DNA of 64,000 nt from contig NZ_JAPEOQ010000002.1 in NCBI RefSeq assembly GCF_026341035.1, positions 3,844,001 to 3,908,000 on the forward strand. The letters are read 5' to 3'. This DNA is from Streptomyces sp. NBC_01016 (GTDB taxonomy: Bacteria; Actinomycetota; Actinomycetes; Streptomycetales; Streptomycetaceae). The notes beneath the pieces were generated by a model. The model was not told the DNA's origin. It worked only from the letters and a program-made list of their open reading frames with translations, and did not search any database. Within the stretch, counting starts at the first letter, position 1; each line of letters begins with the position of its first letter. Below are positions 7,860 to 15,279 of the stretch, piece by piece. The position numbers and the translations under genes were made by a program.

Positions 7860-9071
7860 CACGGGGTGCTCACGCCGATACCGTGACGCCTCACCCGCCG
7901 CATGCGCCGCGAACAGGTCCGCCGTCGCCGCCGGCTCGCCGTCCCGCAGCGCCTCCAGCAACTCGACGTGCAGTTCGGCCATCGCCCGCCAGTCGCCGCC
8001 GTAGCGCGGGTTGCTGACCACGTGCAGGCCCCACATGTTCGGCTCGATGATGCGCCACAGGCGCAGCAGGATGCCGTTCCCGCACGCGGCGCAGACCGTG
8101 CGGTGGAAGGCCATGTCGGCGTCCCGGAAGTCCCCGATGCTGCCGTCGTCGGCGGCGCACCGCATCGCCTCCACGCTCTGCTCCAGCCGGTGCGCGAACT
8201 CCTGGGTGAGCCGCCCCGCGGTGCGCCGTGCCGCGTACATCTCCAGGAGCACCCGGATCTCGCGCACGTCGCGGGCCTGCTCGTCGGAGACCTCGGTGAC
8301 ATAAGTCCCGCGGTGTGGCTGGGAGTTGACCAGGCCCTCGTGCGCCAGGCGCTTGACCGCCTCACGGGCGGGGGCCTGGCTGGTGCCCACTCTGCGGGCG
8401 ATGTCGGACTCCACGATCCGCTGCCCCGGCGCGAGTTCACCGCTCACGATGAGGTCGCGCAGCAACGCGTAGACATGGTCCGAGAGCAGCCGTCGGGGGA
8501 GCGTCGTTTGGCGGGGCGCCACGGGGGCGACCGGAGCCGGGACGGCCGCGGATCCGGAACCCTCGGCGCGCGCCGAGGCCGTTCCCGTCGCGGGTGCGCC
8601 ATCCTTCGCCGGCGCCACAAGGAGTTCGGCGTCGGCCCGCCCCTCCTGGCCCGGAATGCGCGAACGCAACGCTGACTGTTCCTGCCAGATCCGCGCCACC
8701 GTCGACTGCGAGAGCCCCAGTTGCTCCGCCAGGACACGGGTCGAGGGAACCGGTTCGCCGCGCGCCTCCCGCTCGATCGCCGCGCCCACCAGACGTTCCG
8801 CGTCGGCCCGCACCGAGCTGCGCGGACGGCCCGAACGCGGCGCGTCCGCCAGGCCGTCGAGCCCCCGCTCCGCATACCGCCGCGCCCACTTGGTGACTGT
8901 CACCGCGCTCACCCCGAGATCCTGGGCGACCTCCTGCACGGAGAGGCCGTCGGCGCGTGCGAGGACGATGCGACTGCGCAGCCGCAACGTTCTCGACGGG
9001 TCCCGGGTCCACGTGCTGAGCACGGTGCGATCCGTCTCGCTCGGGGGCGTGAACTCCTGCTGCTCCCTCAT
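7854..9071 (-). CDS. Fusion regulator: IS630-transposase-like DNA-binding region + GntR/FCD regulator
   Basis: A 405-residue regulator with three DNA-binding units. Residues ~20-75 (TLRLRSRIVLARADGLSVQE...VTKWARRYAERGLDGL) and ~85-130 (ERLVGAAIERE...LGLSQSTVARIWQE) match the paired helix-turn-helix that opens IS630-type transposases, including the DAPRSGRPR linker. An Ala/Pro-rich linker (~150-190) follows. Residues ~195-260 are a GntR winged helix (HVYALLRDLIVSGELAPGQR...HRGTYV), and ~265-395 an FCD ligand-binding domain with its metal-site pattern (DADMAFHRTVCAACG). No transposase catalytic DDE region is present. It diverges from the CUT1 sugar ABC operon 200 bp away, so that operon is the likely target. 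Confidence 0.88.
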   Translation of the reverse strand: MREQQEFTPPSETDRTVLSTWTRDPSRTLRLRSRIVLARADGLSVQEVAQDLGVSAVTVTKWARRYAERGLDGLADAPRSGRPRSSVRADAERLVGAAIEREARGEPVPSTRVLAEQLGLSQSTVARIWQEQSALRSRIPGQEGRADAELLVAPAKDGAPATGTASARAEGSGSAAVPAPVAPVAPRQTTLPRRLLSDHVYALLRDLIVSGELAPGQRIVESDIARRVGTSQAPAREAVKRLAHEGLVNSQPHRGTYVTEVSDEQARDVREIRVLLEMYAARRTAGRLTQEFAHRLEQSVEAMRCAADDGSIGDFRDADMAFHRTVCAACGNGILLRLWRIIEPNMWGLHVVSNPRYGGDWRAMAELHVELLEALRDGEPAATADLFAAHAAGEASRYRREHPVP

Positions 9072-9162
9072 GCGCTGCTCTCCTCGCAGAACGCGGACTT
9101 CTGACTCGTTCGGGCGTCGGCGCCCCGTGAGGCATCGTCAACTTTTGGGTGTGCGCACCGTC

Positions 9163-9191
9163 TTGACGCTGTTTCGCAAGGCACTTATGAA
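9163..9191 (+). promoter_or_regulatory. HrdB-type promoter of the CUT1 sugar ABC operon
   Basis: TTGACG (9163-9168), a 17-bp spacer and TATGAA (9186-9191) make a near-consensus vegetative promoter about 80 bp upstream of the binding-protein start codon. It is followed at once by two overlapping inverted repeats. It is one of the clearest promoters in the window. Confidence 0.75.
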
Positions 9192-9192
9192 G

Positions 9193-9221
9193 TAATCGTT
9201 GCTCGATTATTGACCCAATAA
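9193..9221. promoter_or_regulatory. Two overlapping inverted repeats, candidate operator of the GntR fusion
   Basis: TAATCG-TTGCT-CGATTA (9193-9209) overlaps TTATTG-ACC-CAATAA (9207-9221). Both are AT-rich islands in GC-rich DNA, just after the -10 box of the ABC operon promoter, where bound protein would block initiation. They differ from the TGGYATRCCA sites elsewhere, so they probably serve the adjacent IS630-like/GntR fusion. Confidence 0.6.
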
Positions 9222-9271
9222 ACCATGCTGGTCCAGTGCGCTCCGGCGCCCCGAGCCGACCTGGAGAACCC

Positions 9272-10576
9272 ATGCGGAACCGGCGAACGGCAACAAGTGC
9301 AAGAACCGGCACCCTGGCCCGGACGGGCCTGGCGGCGGCGCTGCTCCTGACGGTGGGCGCCTGCGGCGGCGGTGGCTTCTCGGGCGGCGGTGACGACGGC
9401 AAGGGCGGGGAGGGTGACGGCGACCGCACCGTCCGCGTCCTGGTCAACATCACCCCGAACCTGACCAAGAAGTTCTGGAACGACCTCGTCGCACCGTTCG
9501 AGAAGGCCCATCCCGGCGTCGACGTCAAGATCGAGGCGCCGACCGGCAAGGGTGTCGCGGACACCCTGCAGCAACAACTCGCCGCGGGAGACGCCCCGGA
9601 CGTGGTGGAGACGCTGCTTCCGGACAAGACCCTCGCTCCCCAGATGCTCGACCTCACCGACGAGGCGTGGACCAAGAACACCCCGCTGGTGAAGGAGGCG
9701 TCCCTCGACGGCCGGGTCCACGCCGTCGGCGTCGGTGAACAGGCCCAGTCGCTCGTCTTCTACAACAAGGACGCCTTCACCAAGGCCGGAATCCGTGAAC
9801 TCCCCGAGAATCTCGACGAGTTCACGGCCGCCATGGGCAGGCTGAAGAAGGCCGGGTACCTGCCGCTGCAGACCTCCGGCGACTTCGCCACCGGCCTCCA
9901 GCTGCTCCAGTTCACCGACCCGGCGCTCGCCGGGCGCCACCCCGACTGGTACGGGAAGGTCAACTCCGGCGATCTGACGGTCGGTTCGTCGATGCGCCCG
10001 TACCTGAACCTCTACAAGTCGTGGATCGACCGCGGCTACATCGACAAGAACGCCCTGGGCGTCAAGTACGCGGACGGCGAGACCAACTTCCTCACCGGCA
10101 AGTCCGCCATGTACGTGATGGGCAGCTGGTTCACCGCCGCCGAGGCCGCCGCGAAGAAGGACTTCGAGGTCGGTGTGTTCGCCGCGCCCGTCGAGAAGGG
10201 CCAGAGCTACCCGGGCCCGCAAGGCGCCACCCTCGCCGCCCCGTACATGATCCTCAAGAACACCGGGAGCAAGGAACTCGCCCGCGACCTCGTCGAGTTC
10301 CTCGTCACCGACAAGAAGGCGGTCACCGCCCAGCTGAAGCAGGACGGCAACTTCCGCTCCGGCGCCGAGCGGGCGCTGAGCCCGCTCGAACAGGACGTGC
10401 AGAACATCCTCGACGACGCGCCCGACAAGGTCGCGCAGGGCGAGGGATACGGCGACGACACCCTGCCCAAGGGCTTCAACACCGCCTGGAACACCGAGGT
10501 GCAGGGCCTGTACGCCGGCCGCTCGCCCGAGGACGTGGCCAAGGCCGTCGACCGCTGGGTCAAGGACCACTCCTGA
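9272..10576 (+). CDS. CUT1 ABC transporter sugar-binding lipoprotein
   Basis: A 434-residue extracellular solute-binding protein (family 1, CUT1). The signal peptide ends in a lipobox (LLLTVGAC), placing the lipidated Cys near residue 30, followed by a Gly-rich linker. The mature part has the typical opening (TVRVLVNITPNLTKKFWNDL), a mid-region QSLVFYNKDAFTKAGI motif and GSWFTAAEAA. The ATG at 9272 has GGAG upstream. It is first in an operon with two permeases. The cargo is probably an oligosaccharide released from pectin; this is inferred from context only. Confidence 0.93.
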   Translation: MRNRRTATSARTGTLARTGLAAALLLTVGACGGGGFSGGGDDGKGGEGDGDRTVRVLVNITPNLTKKFWNDLVAPFEKAHPGVDVKIEAPTGKGVADTLQQQLAAGDAPDVVETLLPDKTLAPQMLDLTDEAWTKNTPLVKEASLDGRVHAVGVGEQAQSLVFYNKDAFTKAGIRELPENLDEFTAAMGRLKKAGYLPLQTSGDFATGLQLLQFTDPALAGRHPDWYGKVNSGDLTVGSSMRPYLNLYKSWIDRGYIDKNALGVKYADGETNFLTGKSAMYVMGSWFTAAEAAAKKDFEVGVFAAPVEKGQSYPGPQGATLAAPYMILKNTGSKELARDLVEFLVTDKKAVTAQLKQDGNFRSGAERALSPLEQDVQNILDDAPDKVAQGEGYGDDTLPKGFNTAWNTEVQGLYAGRSPEDVAKAVDRWVKDHS

Positions 10577-10617
10577 CCCCGGACACCCGGCCCGACCACC
10601 GTCACCGAAGGGATGCC

Positions 10618-11547
10618 ATGCACACCGTCACCGAAGCCGGCCGGCCTCCGCGCCGCGGGCGGCGCACCGCCCGCGACCGCCGGGCGGGCCTGGCCACCGC
10701 CGTCATGGTGCTGCCCGCGACCGTGCTGTACACGGCGCTGCTCGCGGTCCCGGTGGGCCTGGCCGCCTACCTCAGCCTTACCGACTGGGACGGCTTCAGC
10801 GCGAGCCCCGCGTTCGTCGGCGGCGCCAACTACGCGGCGCTCGCGGACGATCCGGACCTGGGCCGGGCCGCCTGGGTCACCCTGCTCCTGGGCGGACTCG
10901 GCACCGTCGGCCTGAACGTCCTCGGCCTCGGCTTCGCACTCCTGCTGAACGGGAAGTCGCGCGTCAACACCTTCTTCCGCATGGTGCTGTTCTACCCGCA
11001 CGTGCTGTCCGCCCTGGTCGTCGGCTTCCTCTGGAGCGCGATCCTCGGCACGACCGGCGCCGTCAACGGCCTGATCACCTCGCGCGGCGGCGACGTACTG
11101 CCGTTCCTCGCCGACCCGCAGTGGGCGCTCGCCGTCCTCGTGTGCGTCGTCGTATGGGCGGCGTTCGGCGTGAACGTGGTGCTGTACCTGGCCGGGCTGC
11201 AGGCCGTGCCGCGGTCGCTGACCGAGGCCGCCCGCATCGACGGGGCGAGCAGGTGGCAGATCCTGCGCCATGTCACGCTCCCGGCGCTCGGCCCGTCGAT
11301 CACGATCAACATCGTGCTGTCCCTGGTGACCCTCCTGAAGACGTACGACCTGGTGGTCTCGCTCACCGGCGGCGGCCCGGCAGGGCAGACGCAGACACTC
11401 GCCTACCTCATCCTCTGGAACTCCTTCCACGACGGCCGCCTCGGCCTCGGCTCCGCCCAGTCCGTGGTGCTCATGGTGGTGACGGCCGCACTCGCCCTGG
11501 CCGTGGCCCAGCTGCGCCGCCGCGGGGAAAGCGCGGTGTACTCATGA
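10618..11547 (+). CDS. CUT1 sugar ABC transporter permease (MalF-type)
   Basis: A 309-residue inner-membrane permease with six expected membrane helices. The EAA loop is clear: EAARIDGASRWQILRHVTLPAL at about residues 203-224. It follows the binding protein by 41 bp and overlaps the second permease by ATGA. No ATPase gene lies in this operon, so, like most Streptomyces CUT1 systems, it probably uses the shared MsiK-type ATPase encoded elsewhere. Confidence 0.93.
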   Translation: MHTVTEAGRPPRRGRRTARDRRAGLATAVMVLPATVLYTALLAVPVGLAAYLSLTDWDGFSASPAFVGGANYAALADDPDLGRAAWVTLLLGGLGTVGLNVLGLGFALLLNGKSRVNTFFRMVLFYPHVLSALVVGFLWSAILGTTGAVNGLITSRGGDVLPFLADPQWALAVLVCVVVWAAFGVNVVLYLAGLQAVPRSLTEAARIDGASRWQILRHVTLPALGPSITINIVLSLVTLLKTYDLVVSLTGGGPAGQTQTLAYLILWNSFHDGRLGLGSAQSVVLMVVTAALALAVAQLRRRGESAVYS

Positions 11548-12455
11548 GCCTCGACAGCCTCCCCAAGCGGCCCGCGACTGCCCCGCCGAAGCCGCCCGCC
11601 CCCGCGAAGGCGGACACGCCCCGTCGGCGAGGCCCCGGCCGCACCGCACGCCTGACGTTCCTGACGGTCGTCGCGCTGTTCATGCTCGTGCCGCTCTACG
11701 TCCTCGTCGTCAACGCCTTCAAGGCGCAGCCGCAGATCCTCTCCGACCCCTTCGGCCTCCCGACCGACGGCACCCTGAAGCCCCTCCAAAAGGCCCTGCG
11801 CGGCGAGGAGTTCGACCTCGTCAAGGGCTACGCCGTCACCATCCTCTTCGTCGTCTGCGTCAACGTCCTGTCCATCGCGCTCGCCGGGCCGGTCGCCTAC
11901 GTCATCGCCCGCAGCGCGCGCCGCCGCTACCGCGCCCTGATGCTGTTCTTCCTCGCCGGCACCTTCATCCCGAGCCAGGTCCTCGTCATCCCGGTCGTCT
12001 ACGTCCTCAAGACGCTCGGCCTGATGGGCACGGTGCGCGGCTTCGTCCTCTTCGAGACCGTGCTCACCCTGCCGTTCTCCGTCTTCCTCTACGCCGGGTA
12101 CATCACGACGATCCCGCGCGAGGTCGACGAGGCGGCGGCCCTCGACGGCTGCGGCCCGATCCGCACGTTCTGGCGGGTCGTCTTCCCGCTGATGCGGCCC
12201 GTCGTCGCCACCATGGTCATTCTCAACACCTTCTCGGTGTGGAACGACTTCGTGAACCCGCAGATCATCCTCGGCCCCGGCAGCGGCCTCTACACGGTGA
12301 CGACCGGCGTGTACGCGGCCGTCAGCCAGTACCAGACCGACTACACGGTCGTCTTCCCCACGCTGCTGCTCGCCGTGGCCCCACTGATCGTCTTCTTCGT
12401 CTTCATGCAACGCCACATCATCAGCGGCCTGACGGCCGGCGCGACGAGAGGCTGA
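11544..12455 (+). CDS. CUT1 sugar ABC transporter permease (MalG-type)
   Basis: A 303-residue permease with a Pro-rich cytoplasmic N terminus (residues 1-33), then six predicted helices. It has the MalG-type EAA motif EVDEAAALDGCGPIRTFWRV near residue 193 and a WNDFVNPQIIL segment typical of the family. It starts within the stop of the MalF-type gene (ATGA) and is followed by a GTG start 2 bp after its stop, so it is tightly coupled to the next, unassigned gene. Confidence 0.93.
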   Translation: MSLDSLPKRPATAPPKPPAPAKADTPRRRGPGRTARLTFLTVVALFMLVPLYVLVVNAFKAQPQILSDPFGLPTDGTLKPLQKALRGEEFDLVKGYAVTILFVVCVNVLSIALAGPVAYVIARSARRRYRALMLFFLAGTFIPSQVLVIPVVYVLKTLGLMGTVRGFVLFETVLTLPFSVFLYAGYITTIPREVDEAAALDGCGPIRTFWRVVFPLMRPVVATMVILNTFSVWNDFVNPQIILGPGSGLYTVTTGVYAAVSQYQTDYTVVFPTLLLAVAPLIVFFVFMQRHIISGLTAGATRG

Positions 12456-12457
12456 CC

Positions 12458-14401
12458 GTGACCGATCCCGACAGACCGCCCACCGTGCTGACCGCCACCG
12501 TCCCCGTCGGCACCCCGCCCGCCTGGGCGATCCTGCAGCGTCGCCTGTTCGACGTCCTCGACGACGCCTGGCGCGCCTTCGCCGCCCGCTACTGCGCACC
12601 CGACGGCAGCCTGCGCTACGCCGGTCCCGTCGCCGACCGCGACGGCGGCGACGACTTCTACGAGGCGTTCTTCAACTGGCCCGTCCTCTACCGACTCGGC
12701 GGCTCCGACGAGCTGCTCGACGCCGCGAAGCACCACTGGCGGGGCGTCACCGCCCAGCTCACCGAACTCGGCCTGGTCGTCGACGAGTTCGAGCGCGGCT
12801 ACGACTGGTTCCACCTCGGCGAGTCCATGCTGCTGTTCTACGGGATCTGCGCCGCCGACCCGGCCGACCCGGAATTCCGCGCCCGCGCCCACAAGTTCGC
12901 CGACCTGTACCTGCCCGGCTCCCCGGCCGGGAACTACGACCCCGCCGCCCGCATCATCCGCGCCCCGCACAACGGCGGTGCGGGCCCCCGCCCCGGACTG
13001 CAGAAGGAATGGGCCACGTACGGGGCGGACCTCGCGGTCATGCGGCCCTTCGGCCTCCCGCTGCGCGACCTCGACGCCATCACCGCCTGGGACGACCTCA
13101 CCGACCCCGACAACGCCCGCCGCATGGGCGAGGCCATGAACGCCCGGATCGGTCACGGCGACACCGCCGTCGACCTCGCCGCCACCAGCCTCGCCGTCAA
13201 CGCCTGGCTGTACGACCACGACGACCGCTACCGCGACTGGGCCCTCGACTACCTCGGCGCCTGGCACGAGCGGGCCGCGGCGCGCGGCGGCGTCCTCCCC
13301 GACAACGTCGGCCCGAGCGGGACCGTCGGTGAACTGCACGGCGGGCGCTGGTACGGCGGCCTGTACGGCTGGAGCTGGCCGCACGGCCTGTACAGCGTCG
13401 GCAACGCCGCCGCGGTCGCCTCCCTCAACGCCGCGCTGCTCGGCGGCGCCGACGAACTGCTCGACCTCGGCCGCGCCCCACTCGACGAGGTCCTCGCCCA
13501 CGCCGTCGAGGCACCCGTCACCGGCACCGACATGAGCATCAGCGACCGCTGGCACGCCGAACTCGGCGAGGACGCCGACCGGCCCACCCTCCTCGTGCCC
13601 AACCGGTACGCGGACGACGGCTGGTTCGACCACCAGCCACCCCAACTCGCCCTGCCGCTGTGGCTCTGGCACGCCTCCGGCGCCGACGCCGACCGCGAAC
13701 GCCTCGCCCGTATCCGCAAGGCCTCCGGCTATGACTGGCGCACCGTACGCGCCTTCCGCAACAAGGAGGAGGGCGGCCACGAGGCACCCTGGCTCGCCTA
13801 CCTCGCCGGCGACAACCCCGACTACCCGGCCGAGATCCAGCGCGTCGCCCTCGGGCAGGCCGCCCGCCGCATGGAACTCATCGCCACCGACCCCACGGAC
13901 CCGGCCGACCTCCACATCCACCACTGGCAGCGGGTCAACCCCGTCCTGACCGAGGCGCTCCTCCAGCTCACCACCGGCACGCCCCAAGTCCTCTACAACG
14001 GCGGCCTGTTGCCCACCCGGATCGCCTACTGGGACGAGCGGCGGGGCCGCCCCGGACTGCCGCCCGACGTCGCCGCCCTGGTCGACACCGTCACCCCCGA
14101 CCGAGTGCGCCTGGAGCTCGTCCACACCGGACACACCCACCCGCGCACCGTCGTCGTACAGGCCGGAGCCTTCGGCGAGGACCGCATCGACACGGTACGC
14201 ACCGAGACCGCCGAACCCGGACACCCGGGCGACCCGCGCTCCTACACCGCGCCCGACGTCACCACCCGCACCGCCGAACTCCCGGTCGACGCGGGCCACG
14301 TGACCGTCGAGCTGCCACCCGGCCGCCGCATCCGCCTCGACCTCCGCCTCACACCGCGCCACCGGCGGCCCGCACACCAGGCCGCCGTCCCCACCCGCTG
14401 A
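12458..14401 (+). CDS. Uncharacterised 647-aa cytoplasmic protein, probable helical-barrel carbohydrate enzyme
   Basis: The GTG start lies 2 bp after the permease stop, preceded by GAGAGG, giving 647 residues with no signal peptide. Residues ~10-520 are rich in aromatic and acidic motifs set on helical repeats (DDFYEAFFNWPVLYRLGG, FERGYDWFHLGES, GGLYGWSWPHGLYSVGNA, HIHHWQRVNPVLTEAL), the look of an (alpha/alpha) toroid. A C-terminal beta-rich part (~525-630) follows. I cannot assign a CAZy family. Position between a sugar ABC transporter and an RraA-like gene suggests it acts on the imported sugar. Confidence 0.7.
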   Translation: MTDPDRPPTVLTATVPVGTPPAWAILQRRLFDVLDDAWRAFAARYCAPDGSLRYAGPVADRDGGDDFYEAFFNWPVLYRLGGSDELLDAAKHHWRGVTAQLTELGLVVDEFERGYDWFHLGESMLLFYGICAADPADPEFRARAHKFADLYLPGSPAGNYDPAARIIRAPHNGGAGPRPGLQKEWATYGADLAVMRPFGLPLRDLDAITAWDDLTDPDNARRMGEAMNARIGHGDTAVDLAATSLAVNAWLYDHDDRYRDWALDYLGAWHERAAARGGVLPDNVGPSGTVGELHGGRWYGGLYGWSWPHGLYSVGNAAAVASLNAALLGGADELLDLGRAPLDEVLAHAVEAPVTGTDMSISDRWHAELGEDADRPTLLVPNRYADDGWFDHQPPQLALPLWLWHASGADADRERLARIRKASGYDWRTVRAFRNKEEGGHEAPWLAYLAGDNPDYPAEIQRVALGQAARRMELIATDPTDPADLHIHHWQRVNPVLTEALLQLTTGTPQVLYNGGLLPTRIAYWDERRGRPGLPPDVAALVDTVTPDRVRLELVHTGHTHPRTVVVQAGAFGEDRIDTVRTETAEPGHPGDPRSYTAPDVTTRTAELPVDAGHVTVELPPGRRIRLDLRLTPRHRRPAHQAAVPTR

Positions 14402-14439
14402 CCCCCGCTTCCGCCCCACCCCCCTCCAAAGGAGACTTC

Positions 14440-15207
14440 GTGGCCGACGACCCCATCTGGGACCTGCCCGAACGCGGCCCCATGCCCGCCCCCGCCGACA
14501 GCGACATGGTCAAGGCCCTGGCCACCGTGTCCTCCGCCACCGCCTGCGCCAAACTCCACGCGCAGGGCATCCGCCGCACCTTCGTCAGCGGGCCGCGCCC
14601 GCTGCGCCCCGGACAGAAGATCGCGGGCAGGGTGCGCACCCTGCAGTTCATGCCGCAGCGCGAGGACATCGCCTCGGGCCTGGGCCAGGAGTACGTCGAG
14701 CGGTACACCGCCCTGTGGGCCGTACTGGAGACCATCGAGCCCGGCGACGTCCTCGTCGTGCAGGCCTACGGCTCGCAGAGCACCGGCTGCTTCGGCGACA
14801 TGCTGGTGCGCTACTTCCAGCAGAAAGGAGGCGCGGGCCTCGTCATCGACGGCTGCTTCCGTGACGCGCCACGCGTCCGGGAGACCGGCGTGCCGATCTG
14901 GTCCACGGGCGTCACCCCGCACTACGCCTCCCAGGCCGAACTCTTCCCCTGGGCCTACGACGTGCCCGTGGCCTGCGGCGGCGTCCTCGCCCTGCCCGGC
15001 GACCTGCTCGTCGCCGACGACGACGGCCCCGTCGTCGTGCCCCGGCGCACCGCCCCCGACGTCATCGCCGCCGCCCGCGACCACGAGCAGTGGGAGCGCT
15101 TCAGCCGCGCCCGCATCGAGGAGGGCGGCGCCCTGACCGACTACTACCCGCTCACCCCCGACACCCGCGCCGAGTACGAGCGCTGGCGCGCCGCCGGGAG
15201 GGGGTGA
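14440..15207 (+). CDS. RraA-family protein (4-hydroxy-4-methyl-2-oxoglutarate aldolase-like)
   Basis: A 255-residue member of the RraA/DlpA-type aldolase superfamily. Near residues 107-145 it has the family core: GDVLVVQAYG, then GCFGDMLVRYF, then GAGLVIDGCFRDAPRV, where the Arg-Asp pair of GCFRD is the expected Mg-oxo-acid site. Family members cleave or decarboxylate 2-oxo-4-hydroxy acids. A plausible role is cleavage or decarboxylation of a 2-keto sugar acid made from pectin monomers. GTG start with AAAGGAG upstream. It sits in the CUT1 operon. Confidence 0.85.
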   Translation: MADDPIWDLPERGPMPAPADSDMVKALATVSSATACAKLHAQGIRRTFVSGPRPLRPGQKIAGRVRTLQFMPQREDIASGLGQEYVERYTALWAVLETIEPGDVLVVQAYGSQSTGCFGDMLVRYFQQKGGAGLVIDGCFRDAPRVRETGVPIWSTGVTPHYASQAELFPWAYDVPVACGGVLALPGDLLVADDDGPVVVPRRTAPDVIAAARDHEQWERFSRARIEEGGALTDYYPLTPDTRAEYERWRAAGRG

Positions 15208-15279
15208 GCGACGCACCCGAGCACCGACCACGCGCGCAGACACGGACCCGTACGACCGTCCACGTGGCAAGGAGACCCC

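Noticed and set aside
7854..9071. Possible IS630 insertion sequence
   Set aside because: Only the DNA-binding part is transposase-like; there is no DDE catalytic region and no terminal inverted repeats, and the frame continues into GntR/FCD.
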